Source: Nocardia salmonicida NBRC 13393
GTDB taxonomy: Bacteria > Actinomycetota > Actinomycetes > Mycobacteriales > Mycobacteriaceae
DNA length: 64,000 nt
Assembly: GCF_001613085.1 (NCBI RefSeq)
Contig: NZ_BDBR01000015.1
Span: 104,057 to 168,056 of the forward strand
Reading direction: 5' to 3'
The notes under the pieces are model-generated. The model searched no databases. It was given only the letters and a program-made list of their open reading frames with translations, and was not told the DNA's origin. Shown here one piece after another: positions 34,677-42,528 of this stretch. Position numbers and translations under genes: made by a program. The first letter of the stretch is position 1. The number at the start of each line of letters is the position of its first letter.

Positions 34677-35933
34677 ATGACACGCGACTACTGGCGCAAG
34701 AAGGCGGTTCGCGAACACGCCGCCTCGACCGGCAGAACCTACCTCGACGCGGCCCACACCCTCGACAATTCAGCAGGCAGTGTTCGTTTGGCGAGCGACC
34801 TCTACGAGGAGTTGGCCGCCGGGTTGCGGGCGGCGGGGTGGCCCGTCCAGATCGAACCCGTCCCCCAAGCGATGGGGCTTCACTTGTATGCCGGGCCCGC
34901 CACGATCTCTGTCGAACGCGCCACCGAGCCCGATTACGTGAGCGGCGATGAGCACCCCGACGACCCGGACCTGTTCGACTTGACCACGCCCCTGCGTGTC
35001 CTGGTCTGGGCGCCGCTGGTTACCGACTACGACGAAGAACTCGGCCGCGTGGCGGGACTCGATGCCCACCACATCGTCAACAGCAGTGACGTGGCGGGCA
35101 TCATCGACGAGATCGACCGTGTGGTTGGCCAAGCCCGCCAGCGAGACCATACCCAGACCCGTGCCGAGACCGAGTGCGGGATATGCGGGGACCGCTACCC
35201 GGCGTCGGCCCTGTTCGAACCTGGCGACAGTGCGGTGCGGACATGCCCGGCGTGTGTGTTCGACGGCGATTTGTTCAGGGCGCATCCGGCCAAACTCGCC
35301 TTCCAGATCGACCAGGCCGACTCGGTCAGTGTGGCCGTGGAGGCAGGTTGGGCCGGCCCGCGAGCCCTACTCGGTTGTCTCGGCGGCCGCGATTTCCATA
35401 CGTGGCTGACCAGGCAGTGGCGGATGTCGGGATCGTTGTTCGAGCCGCGGGAGTGCTGGGGCGATCCCGGCGCGATGTGGATCTGGTTGCCCCCAGCCGA
35501 TCAGCGCCCTGCGGCGTTGGCTGAACTCGGGTGCGGAGCACACCTGGCCCGGATCTGCGAAGCCATCGACCGAGCCCACCCGCACCTGCGTGCCCTGACC
35601 CGCGCCCACTGCGCCGAGGAAATGAGCGGATATGGCGAGGAGTGTGAGGAGCTCGATGCGGTTGCCCTGGAGCGGGTGTGGCGGGCCGCGATTGCGTACG
35701 CGGTCGCTTTCCTTACCCACAGCGCGCAGCGCCCGTCCCATCGTGGCCCGTGGCATGTGATGGAGTCATTCGAATTGGCGCCGTGGATCGACATGCTCGA
35801 CTGCGACCTCGATGATCTCGACGTGGAATTTGTGTTGACTGCGGCTATTCCGACCATCCGTGACGCACTCGATCCGCGCAATCATCTAGGCGACGCTGTA
35901 GTTTCGGCGGTTCCACGGCGCGAGCTATCGTGA
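34677..35933 (+). CDS. 418-residue unknown protein with central zinc ribbon
   Basis: ATG 34677, AAGGA 11 nt upstream. Begins MTRDYWRKKAVREHAASTGR, a start I associate with actinobacterial plasmid-type hypothetical proteins. Residues around 160-190 (CGICGDRYPASALF...RTCPAC) form a two-CxxC zinc ribbon. The C-terminal half is helical and Trp-rich. No enzymatic motif. Followed after 7 bp by the gene at 35941. Confidence 0.8.
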   Translation: MTRDYWRKKAVREHAASTGRTYLDAAHTLDNSAGSVRLASDLYEELAAGLRAAGWPVQIEPVPQAMGLHLYAGPATISVERATEPDYVSGDEHPDDPDLFDLTTPLRVLVWAPLVTDYDEELGRVAGLDAHHIVNSSDVAGIIDEIDRVVGQARQRDHTQTRAETECGICGDRYPASALFEPGDSAVRTCPACVFDGDLFRAHPAKLAFQIDQADSVSVAVEAGWAGPRALLGCLGGRDFHTWLTRQWRMSGSLFEPRECWGDPGAMWIWLPPADQRPAALAELGCGAHLARICEAIDRAHPHLRALTRAHCAEEMSGYGEECEELDAVALERVWRAAIAYAVAFLTHSAQRPSHRGPWHVMESFELAPWIDMLDCDLDDLDVEFVLTAAIPTIRDALDPRNHLGDAVVSAVPRRELS

Positions 35934-35940
35934 ACACTTG

Positions 35941-36492
35941 GTGGCGGTGAAAGTGGCAGATGCCAGGCGCGAGATCGGCGAGCATGTCAGTGCTCTCATC
36001 GTGAACGCGTTCACCCGCCAGGTCGAGCGCGAGCGGAAGCGAAATCGCTCTCTGGCCCGGATCCAGCCGTTCACGGCAAACCCTGGCCATGATCCATCGC
36101 GGGTTCCGCCGGTACCGATGACCGTCATCGCTAACCGTGAGTCGTTCACCGGTGAGGCCAGCTCGATCTTCACCTGGAAGGCCGAGACCGGCGAAACCCC
36201 GTACCTGATCTACCTCGTCACCCGCCGTTGGCTCACCCATGTCGTGCGTCCTGGCTACGCGGTGCTGGGCGCCTACCCGGTGCTCGACATCCTCGAGACC
36301 GCCGACGACGGACTGCCCAGCCTGATCAAGGCCGTCGAACTGTCCGGATATTTCGACTCCGGCATGCACGGCTGGCGAGCGTGGGGCACCGACATCACGT
36401 GCGCCGTGGCCTGGGATGGTGACGATCCGATCGTGGAGCCGTTAGACGCGGACGGAAATCCTCGCAGTGTCCAGCGGTTCGGGACGCTGTAG
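35941..36492 (+). CDS. 183-residue unknown protein
   Basis: Probable GTG start at 35941, with TTG 35938 and GTG 35947 as alternatives. Basic helical N-terminus (REIGEHVSALIVNAFTRQVERERKRNR) followed by a beta-rich region (SSIFTWKAETGETPYLIYLVTRRW) and an acidic tail. Probably co-transcribed with the zinc-ribbon gene. Family unknown. Confidence 0.7.
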   Translation: MAVKVADARREIGEHVSALIVNAFTRQVERERKRNRSLARIQPFTANPGHDPSRVPPVPMTVIANRESFTGEASSIFTWKAETGETPYLIYLVTRRWLTHVVRPGYAVLGAYPVLDILETADDGLPSLIKAVELSGYFDSGMHGWRAWGTDITCAVAWDGDDPIVEPLDADGNPRSVQRFGTL

Positions 36493-36587
36493 GACCCACC
36501 CGCGCACTGCGCGTTGCATCTGCCCGATCTGTCGACCTGACGGCCCGACAACCCGGCCGTGCGGCTGCTGCCTCACCCCCAGACAGT

Positions 36588-36606
36588 GATACCAAAGATT
36601 GGTATC
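36588..36606. promoter_or_regulatory. inverted repeat before parD
   Basis: GATACCA-AAGAT-TGGTATC, perfect 7-bp arms, ends directly at a potential ATG (36607) and 10 bp before the likely parD start. It fits the autoregulatory operator expected for ParD-type ribbon-helix-helix antitoxins. Confidence 0.7.
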
Positions 36607-36615
36607 ATGCAGTTC

Positions 36616-36867
36616 ATGGGCAAGAACACCTCGTTCAGCTTGGACGAACACTACAGTCGGTTCATCGCCGCCGAGGTCGCCTCGGGCCGGTATGGATCGG
36701 CCAGTGACGTCGTCCGTTCCGCGCTGCGGATGCTCGAGAACCATGAGACTCAGCTGGCCGCGTTGCGTGGCGCGCTCATCGACGGCGAGAGCAGCGGCCC
36801 GTCGACCGCTTTCGACTTCGATTCCTTCATCGCGAGCAAACGCGCCGACGCCTCTGGGCACCGGTGA
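36616..36867 (+). CDS. parD: ParD-like ribbon-helix-helix antitoxin
   Basis: 83 residues from ATG 36616; an ATG at 36607 in the same frame would add three residues. MGKNTSFSLDEHYSRFIAAEVASGRYGSASDVVRSALRML is the canonical ParD RHH domain, and the C-terminal half (TAFDFDSFIASKR) is the toxin-binding tail. It neutralises ParE and represses its own operon together with it. The stop shares GTGA with the toxin start. Confidence 0.95.
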   Translation: MGKNTSFSLDEHYSRFIAAEVASGRYGSASDVVRSALRMLENHETQLAALRGALIDGESSGPSTAFDFDSFIASKRADASGHR

Positions 36868-37157
36868 CCGAGTATCTTCTCTCCCCGGCCGCCCAGCAAG
36901 ATGTCGCGGCGATCTGGGAATTCACCTGTGAGCGTTGGGACGCCGATCAGGCCGAGACCTACGTGCGCGAGCTCCAACACGTCATCGAGCGCGCCGCGGC
37001 GAACCCCCGTATCGGTCAGCCGTGCGATGAGATCCGGGCCGGATACCGCAAACTCCCCGCCGGCTCGCACACCGTCTATTACCGGCTCACCGCCGAAGGG
37101 ATCGTCGACGTCGTGCGCATTCTGCACCAACGCATGGACATCGACCGACACCTGTAA
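36864..37157 (+). CDS. parE: ParE-like toxin
   Basis: 97 residues from GTG 36864. YLLSPAAQQDVAAIWEFTCERWD, then IERAAANPRIGQPCDEIRAGYRKLPAGSHTVYYR, and VVRILHQRMDIDRHL match the RelE/ParE fold with the conserved Arg and C-terminal H-x-x-M-D. ParE toxins usually poison DNA gyrase. Translationally coupled to the antitoxin gene. Confidence 0.95.
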   Translation: MTEYLLSPAAQQDVAAIWEFTCERWDADQAETYVRELQHVIERAAANPRIGQPCDEIRAGYRKLPAGSHTVYYRLTAEGIVDVVRILHQRMDIDRHL

Positions 37158-37218
37158 CCGAACCAAGACCGTGCCCGGTCGGCGTGCCGGACGGCGCATG
37201 CTCGGCGACCTTCCTGGC

Positions 37219-37234
37219 GTTTACCGCGGTAAAC
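37219..37234. promoter_or_regulatory. 16-bp perfect palindrome
   Basis: GTTTACCGCGGTAAAC, a perfect dyad with no spacer, 62 bp after parE and 116 bp before the TOPRIM gene. A likely operator for an unidentified repressor. Confidence 0.65.
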
Positions 37235-37349
37235 ACGATCCTGATCCTGGTCTTGGTCTTAGCGCTGGTTGGGCGCGGTTCCGGGCCTTGAGCGTTAGGA
37301 CGACCAGGCGGACTCTGGAAGCAGAGAACCCGATCAGTGGCGGTGCGAG

Positions 37350-38222
37350 ATGCCGAACAAACGACCTCGGGGACCCCAACCGGGTTGGCGGCCCCACCGA
37401 GAAACCCTGCGGGTGCTCGGCGCGGTCGACGATGTCGTGGACCGCTACCGCGATCACCTGCCGCTGTCGGTGCGGCAACTGTTCTACGTGCTGCTCGGCG
37501 ACGGTGTCGTGGACAAGACCGAGCAGGACTATAAGCGGTTGTGCGAGTACCTGGCCATGGCGCGACGCGCGGGCCGGATCGCATGGACGGTGATCCGGGA
37601 CGACACCCAGATCGCGGTCGCGGCCCCGACCGCCTACACAGGGCCCGGCGACTTCTGGGACCAGGTCGACGCGGCCGCGGCGACCTACCGCCTCGACCGC
37701 CAGGCCGGACAGCCGGTCGTCCTCGAGTTGTGGTGCGAGACCGCGGGGATGGTGCCGCAGTTGGCTCGCATCGGCGCGGGCTACGGGATCGGCTGCTTTT
37801 CCGGTGGCGGGTTCGACGGCTTGACCGGCAAACACGACGCCGCGGTCCGCGCGGGAACCCGCACTGTGCCCACCCGGGTTCTGCACGTCGGTGACCGTGA
37901 TCCCAGCGGGGAGCACATGTTCACCGCGCTGGCCGAGGACGTGCGCGCGTTCGCCGCGTCCGAGGGTGCGGTGGTGGAGTTCGAGCGGGTCGCGGTCACC
38001 GAGGAACAGGTCCGCACCTACCGGCTGCCGACCGCGCCGGCCAAGGCCAGCGACCACCGGTCCTTCACCGGGACCACCACCCAGGCCGAGGCCTTGGCGC
38101 CGGATGTCCTGGCCGCGATCGTGCACGCCCGGATCCACGCCCACCGTGACCCCGAGATCGGTCGGCAGGTCTTGGGCCGGGAACGCATCGAACGCGACCG
38201 CATCCGCCATGAGCTCAGGTGA
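37350..38222 (+). CDS. TOPRIM-domain protein (TopVIA/Spo11-like)
   Basis: 290 residues. LPLSVRQLFYVLLGDGVVDKTEQDYKRLCEYLAMARRAGRI resembles the catalytic-domain pattern R-Q-x-F-Y of Spo11/TopVIA-related proteins, though the Tyr environment is not fully canonical. TRVLHVGDRDPSGEHMFTALAEDV is the TOPRIM D-x-D-P-x-G segment. Phages and plasmids of actinobacteria carry many such stand-alone proteins of unknown role. No TopVIB-like partner is visible nearby. Confidence 0.75.
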   Translation: MPNKRPRGPQPGWRPHRETLRVLGAVDDVVDRYRDHLPLSVRQLFYVLLGDGVVDKTEQDYKRLCEYLAMARRAGRIAWTVIRDDTQIAVAAPTAYTGPGDFWDQVDAAAATYRLDRQAGQPVVLELWCETAGMVPQLARIGAGYGIGCFSGGGFDGLTGKHDAAVRAGTRTVPTRVLHVGDRDPSGEHMFTALAEDVRAFAASEGAVVEFERVAVTEEQVRTYRLPTAPAKASDHRSFTGTTTQAEALAPDVLAAIVHARIHAHRDPEIGRQVLGRERIERDRIRHELR

Positions 38223-38269
38223 CCGAATCCGTCTGCGACCGCGACGATTAATTCATGGAGGGTCCGGGT

Positions 38270-38935
38270 TCAGCGCGGAAAGCCGGACTCCTTGGCCAAT
38301 GCCATGATTCGTTCCTCGGTTGGTTCGTAGACGCCGCCGAAGGTGAGTGCATCGAAGTACTGTTCGAGCTGGTCGTGCCGCGCTTCTTGTGCTGCGGGCA
38401 GGGTTTCGCAGACGAGCCGCGCTTTGCGGGGATCGTCGTCATACAACGCTGAGACCAGGTCCGCGGCGTGGACGGTGTCCGTGGCGATCTGGCGCAGGCC
38501 AGGAGGCACGGAGCCGTCAGCTGAGATGGCGTGCAGCAGATCTTTCAGCGCGGAGGCGGTGTCTCGCGCCGCTCGTCGAAGCTGGGTTCGCGCCGCCGGG
38601 GTGAGGCCGTCAGGCATGGACAGTCCGGGCGGCAGCGTCTGATCTTCGGCGTAGCAGTAGCGGCGGGCGACCGTTGGTCCGACACCGTTGTCGAGGTGAT
38701 CGGGTGCGTCGTCGCCGATTTCGACGACGTGCCAGTGCTGGCGTTCCTCGGCCTCGTCCTCGGTTGTCCGGTAGAGCAGGGACGCTCCCACGCCGATCGC
38801 GGTGAAGGCGTTCATCGCGTGGGCGAACCGGATAGGGACGGGAAGATTCGGGAGCTGCCGGAGCTGGTCGGCGTGGGAGTTCACCCAGGCGATCGTGTGT
38901 TGGGCGTCGGCGTCGAACACTTCGGCGGGATTCAT
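38270..38935 (-). CDS. 221-residue unknown protein
   Basis: ATG 38935, third gene of a leftward three-gene run. MNPAEVFDADAQHTIAWVNSHADQL and RFAHAMNAFTAIGVGASLL, then a helical C-terminus with DLVSALYDDDPRKARLVCETLPA. Soluble, acidic, no known motif. It ends 48 bp from the convergent TOPRIM gene. Confidence 0.75.
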   Translation of the reverse strand: MNPAEVFDADAQHTIAWVNSHADQLRQLPNLPVPIRFAHAMNAFTAIGVGASLLYRTTEDEAEERQHWHVVEIGDDAPDHLDNGVGPTVARRYCYAEDQTLPPGLSMPDGLTPAARTQLRRAARDTASALKDLLHAISADGSVPPGLRQIATDTVHAADLVSALYDDDPRKARLVCETLPAAQEARHDQLEQYFDALTFGGVYEPTEERIMALAKESGFPR

Positions 38936-38941
38936 GGTCGG

Positions 38942-39154
38942 CTAACCTACCGACAAAGCTGCTACGAACTCAGCAGAAACACCGGTGACCAGGGTGCGAC
39001 CATCGACCATCAGTTGGCCGTAGATGCGTTTGCGGGCGTGCACGGGCGCCGGGCAGGCTGGCCCGCAGTAGGGGTGGCGCGGATTCGCGCCGCGCGCGAG
39101 GGCAGTACCGCAGAGGATCGGCAGCACCGCCGGGAACCGCGACGGGTCACACAT
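38942..39154 (-). CDS. 70-residue Cys-containing protein
   Basis: MCDPSRFPAVLPILCGTALARGANPRHPYCGPACPAPVHARKR: four Cys plus His in the first 38 residues suggest a zinc site. Fits exactly between its neighbours, 3 bp after the preceding stop and 6 bp before the next start. Not recognised. Confidence 0.7.
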   Translation of the reverse strand: MCDPSRFPAVLPILCGTALARGANPRHPYCGPACPAPVHARKRIYGQLMVDGRTLVTGVSAEFVAALSVG

Positions 39155-39157
39155 CGA

Positions 39158-40024
39158 TTATCCAGTGAGGGAGGGCCCGACCCGATAACTGGTTTCCGTT
39201 GCGCCGTGATCGCGCAGCCCGCGGATCGTCGGGTGCCACCAATAGGTACCGACATGTTTGCCGAGGAGCGGGGCTTCGGTTGTGAACGTCTTGAAGTGGC
39301 CCCGGACGACATGGAGCGGAATCGCAGCGCCAGCAGATTCGCGGGCCTGGGTGAGGTTGCGAGGTTGGCTTGTGCTGGGCAACTGGATGACGTGGTGGGA
39401 GAGCTGATTGGGCTTTTTGGCGGTGCCCCGCGCAGAGTTCGATGAACGCGCCCGCCGGGGGCCGGGTGCGATCTCGGTGACCTGAATGTTTCGGCAGTTC
39501 ATGAATCCGATCGCCGCGCACGCAGGCAACGCCCACGACCGTGCTTGGCCGGCTAGGCGGCTATTCGGGTCGACGTTGTTGGCGACACTCAGCGCTCTGC
39601 CGTGCTCGTCGACTGAGATGAACGTCCACACCGGGGTGTACTGGGCAACAGTCTTCTTGGCGCGGAGCACGACGATGGTCAGCTCCTGCACGGCCCCAGC
39701 AGGAGCGTTGGCATGCGGTTCGTCAGCGGTGACCCAGGCCGCGAAACACGTACCGTCCGTGGCAGACCAGTCTGGGAACGACCACTCGATCCACATCGAG
39801 TCAAACGGAGGCCGTAGCGGACCGACAAGGTCCAAGGGATTGTGGTCGGCCTCGGAGGCCCACTGGTCGAGGTCGCCTGCCATCCATGCGGCGCAGTCGT
39901 GTGCCGCCACCCGGACGCTGTCGCGGGCCGCGCGGCGGAAGTCACGAAACGTCAGCGGTGCGGTGGTCGGCACAGTTGACTCCACACGGATGTCGCGTTG
40001 GTTGAGCCGCTCGAACAGCTGCAT
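39158..40024 (-). CDS. 288-residue unknown plasmid/phage-type protein
   Basis: First gene of the leftward run. TFRDFRRAARDSVRVAAHDCAAW, WIEWSFPDWSATDG, a beta-rich middle (LTIVVLRAKKTVAQYTPVWTFISVDEHGR) and a C-terminal IPLHVVRGHFKTFTTEAPLLGKHVGTYWWHPTIRG. The HVVRGH(F/W)K...GTYWW pattern is one I associate with mobile-element-encoded proteins of unknown function. The downstream two small genes probably belong to its operon. Confidence 0.8.
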   Translation of the reverse strand: MQLFERLNQRDIRVESTVPTTAPLTFRDFRRAARDSVRVAAHDCAAWMAGDLDQWASEADHNPLDLVGPLRPPFDSMWIEWSFPDWSATDGTCFAAWVTADEPHANAPAGAVQELTIVVLRAKKTVAQYTPVWTFISVDEHGRALSVANNVDPNSRLAGQARSWALPACAAIGFMNCRNIQVTEIAPGPRRARSSNSARGTAKKPNQLSHHVIQLPSTSQPRNLTQARESAGAAIPLHVVRGHFKTFTTEAPLLGKHVGTYWWHPTIRGLRDHGATETSYRVGPSLTG

Positions 40025-40172
40025 GCCAAACCGCCTTCCTCTTCGGCAATGGAGTCTAGGCCCGCACCATGATCGCCGCCGCGCATCATGCCGGTCACGC
40101 TATCGCCGAGCCGGTGGGCGCTGACCGCGACCCCGAACACGCTGGCGTCGACGGTGTTCGGCGCGTGTGGGG

Positions 40173-40223
40173 GATAGAGTGAGCGGCGGGGCTGACCGCG
40201 TCGGCCCGAGCCGTGCCCGGCAT
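40173..40223 (+). repeat. 51-bp duplicated non-coding segment, copy B
   Basis: Matches 34493-34543 with three differences. This copy is immediately followed by an aminotransferase remnant, so it may be the old promoter/leader region of that gene. Confidence 0.75.
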
Positions 40224-40229
40224 TCGGCG

Positions 40230-40463
40230 CAGCATTCCTCGATTACCGCGTCGACGGATCCGGCCTGCCCTATCACCTGTCAGCCGTCCACGCCGCTGTC
40301 GGCCGGGTCCAGCTGGCTCACTTCGATCGGGTCGTGGCGCTGCGGACCGCGCTGTGGCGCAACTACGCTCGCGCGCTCGCCGCCCACGAGGGGTGGCGCT
40401 CGTCGACGTCGATATCGACCACTCGGTGCCGTTCAATCTGGTCGTCCGTACGGTGGGGCAGTA
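40230..40463 (+). pseudogene. DegT/DnrJ/EryC1-type aminotransferase remnant
   Basis: One frame gives FLDYRVDGSGLPYHLSAVHAA then VGRVQLAHFDRVVALRTALW, which follows the conserved segment after the PLP lysine in sugar aminotransferases (Y-R-x3...AA-x-G-x-x-QL). At about 40390 it shifts frame to VALVDVDIDHSVPFNLVVRTVGQ and stops. Start, PLP site and C-terminus are missing. It suggests that the region once carried an amino-sugar gene. Confidence 0.6.
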
Positions 40464-40481
40464 AGTTCGGTGGGTTGTGGA

Positions 40482-41870
40482 TTAGCGTTTGTGCGTTCGG
40501 CGCCGTCGCTCGACACGACTGTGTTCTTCCTCGTCGCAGAGTCGGTTGATCTCGACTTCGATCTGCTCGGCGGTGTGCCCCTGGAAGGTGAGCTGCTTTC
40601 GGTTCGCTTCCAGCCAGTTCGACAGGGCATTTGCGTAAACTCTTCCGCGTTGATGTGCCCGGAGCACGGAGTGCGACGCCTGGATCAAGTGATTGGCTTC
40701 GTCCGCTAATGCGGCACCTTGTTCCGATTCGCTGACGCCGGCAAGCCGTACGCGCCAGCGGGCAGCGGCCTCCCATACCGTGTAGACCTCGGTCCATTGC
40801 TCAGGGCTGAGTTGAATTCCACAGATCCGGCGGATACAGCGATCAATCTGTGCTTGTGCGCGGTTGGTCAGGAACTGTGCACAGACGGGTTCGATCGGCT
40901 CGATTTCTGCCAGGTGAGATTGGTGCGCCGGATAGTCACTGGGGTCGGGGTCGACGAGGAGGGCATCGAATACGGTGAGTCCTTCGGCCGATACCGGGAG
41001 TCCTTCGGTGCGCAGCGCTGTGGCAATGATTTCTGCGTTAGCCCAGGCGTCATCGGCGGCGTCGTGCAGTAGTGCCTTGTTCCCGATGCCCCATTCGCGA
41101 TGTGCGAGTGCACGTAGTCGTGCTTGATCGCTGGTGAACAGGTCCAGCCGAATGGCAACGTCTTGAAGTCGTCCACCCTGGTATTCGATGACTGTTCCGA
41201 ACGCCTCTTGCGCGAGTTGCTGTTGACGACACTTTTCGAGGTACTCGTCCTCGAAACCTAGATCGTAGTATTCGATGTCACTCTCACTGTATTTGTCCTT
41301 TTCGAACAGCTCTCGTCTCAGCATTTCTGTCGGAGAGCCGTAGCGGCCTTCCCAGTACTTGTAGTGGCGGGCCACGGCAAGGCCGTCTATCCACCTGTGG
41401 TTGGTGGTCGGGAGGTTGGGGTCAGTGAGATGTAGCAGGAGCTTGAGCACGGCCTTGTCGTAGCCGGCGTTGTAGGCGGTGAGGGTCTTCCCGGTGAGCC
41501 GGGGACCGAGTTCTGCCCAGACCTGCCGGAATGGTTCAGGTTCCGGGCGCCGGAACTCAGCCTGATCGAAGGGGTCGGGCAGGGGGGAGAATCCGAACAG
41601 CCGGTTGTGATGTTCGATCTCGGAGCTGATGTCCCACCGGCCTCGAAGCTGCTCGACTTCGGTCTCGGACCGCATGGAGTGGACTGCTTGGAGGTCTTCT
41701 TCGCAGGATGTGGTCCATTCTTCCCAGGATCCTTGGTAGAGCGGAGTGCGGAACCGGATCAGCGCTGGGGAGCCCACGGTGCAGTCGGGGCCGATTTCGC
41801 ATATGCCGAGGTATCCCACCGGTGTCGCGGGACCACCTGGCTCGATGTCGATAGACACGATGCCGGTCAC
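40482..41870 (-). CDS. DEDDh-type 3'-5' exonuclease
   Basis: 462 residues from GTG 41870, with GGAGGA 5-6 nt upstream. ExoI motif IVSIDIE near the N-terminus, ExoII TAYNAGYDKAVL, ExoIII HDAADDAWANAEII (H-x4-D). Such proteins degrade or trim DNA or RNA; DnaQ, RNase T and exonuclease X share this core. The C-terminal 200 residues are helical and charged. It is translationally coupled (GTGA) to the small upstream gene. Confidence 0.85.
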   Translation of the reverse strand: MTGIVSIDIEPGGPATPVGYLGICEIGPDCTVGSPALIRFRTPLYQGSWEEWTTSCEEDLQAVHSMRSETEVEQLRGRWDISSEIEHHNRLFGFSPLPDPFDQAEFRRPEPEPFRQVWAELGPRLTGKTLTAYNAGYDKAVLKLLLHLTDPNLPTTNHRWIDGLAVARHYKYWEGRYGSPTEMLRRELFEKDKYSESDIEYYDLGFEDEYLEKCRQQQLAQEAFGTVIEYQGGRLQDVAIRLDLFTSDQARLRALAHREWGIGNKALLHDAADDAWANAEIIATALRTEGLPVSAEGLTVFDALLVDPDPSDYPAHQSHLAEIEPIEPVCAQFLTNRAQAQIDRCIRRICGIQLSPEQWTEVYTVWEAAARWRVRLAGVSESEQGAALADEANHLIQASHSVLRAHQRGRVYANALSNWLEANRKQLTFQGHTAEQIEVEINRLCDEEEHSRVERRRRTHKR

Positions 41871-42079
41871 GACTTCCTCCGTTCGTTGCAGTGAGGTGCA
41901 GCTGTTTCGGCGTTGCGACACGAAGTCTCCTCGGAGCCACCGACATTCAACGCTGGGAAAGAACGAAGGGCAGTGCCTTCGCACGCGACCCGACGATGAG
42001 CCGGGATCAGATTCGCGGGGGACGTGTCATGAGTCCTGGTCAGTCCGTCTTTCCGTACGGGTCGGAGGTAGATCGTCAC
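41867..42079 (-). CDS. 70-residue protein carrying the D-T-S-P repeat
   Basis: GTG 42079: MTIYLRPVRKDGL followed by TRTHDTSPANL, the translated dispersed repeat. The stop TGA overlaps the GTG of the exonuclease gene, an arrangement unlikely by chance. The remainder is Arg/Ser-rich, with three Cys/His near the end. Function unknown; it could simply be a leader ORF for the exonuclease. Confidence 0.55.
   Translation of the reverse strand: MTIYLRPVRKDGLTRTHDTSPANLIPAHRRVACEGTALRSFPALNVGGSEETSCRNAETAAPHCNERRKS
42016..42043 (-). repeat. dispersed D-T-S-P repeat, copy 2
   Basis: Minus-strand reading: CTGACCAGGACTC then ATGACACGTCCCCCGCG, at codons 13-22 of the small gene at 41867-42079. Confidence 0.8.
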
Positions 42080-42095
42080 GGTCGTCTCCGTTCGG

Positions 42096-42513
42096 TCAGG
42101 CCGTCCAGCTCGCGATTGCTGTTGTGGGAGCGGTGGTTTCGGCGGTAGCGATGATGTCGGCCATCGGCAGGTCTTGGCGGAAGCGGTGCCCGATGCGGGC
42201 TTCGACCGCGGCGTAGTCGGCAGCGAGCTCGGGGCGCAGTTGCGCGGCGCGGATCAGTGCCGTCGTGGCTGAAGGGGCCGAGTCGGCGGCGGGCGGGTGA
42301 TTCCTGCGCGCGCATGCCCATGACCGACAGCACGCGTACGGGCCGCTCGACCAGGCCGCCGTCGCGGAGATCGCCGACAAGCCGGGTGAGCACGGTGCGC
42401 AGGGGGCCGCGCTTGAAATCCGAAGTGCACCAGCGGCGTTTGGCGTCGGGCCAGAGGCCGCGTTCGGCGACGCGGTCGAGCAGGTCGGTGCACAGACAGA
42501 CAGCGGGGCATGT
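42096..42513 (-). pseudogene. PAPS-reductase-like PP-loop protein, C-terminal remnant
   Basis: One frame reads TDLLDRVAERGLWPDAKRR then WCTSDFKRGPLRTVLTRLV and RVLSVMGMRAQESPARR, a conserved tract of plasmid/phage phosphoadenosine-phosphosulfate-reductase-like proteins. Near 42290 the match moves to another frame, AAQLRPELAADYAAVEARIG and HRFRQDLPMADII. No start and no PP-loop (SGGKDS) remain. An intact but distinct PP-loop protein is encoded at 57443-58768. Confidence 0.7.
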
Positions 42514-42528
42514 AGGTGTGGGTGTATG

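Noticed and set aside
37236..37262. GATCCTGATCCTGGTCTTGGTC micro-repeats after the 16-bp palindrome
   Set aside because: Short and imperfect; not clearly different from chance in this sequence.
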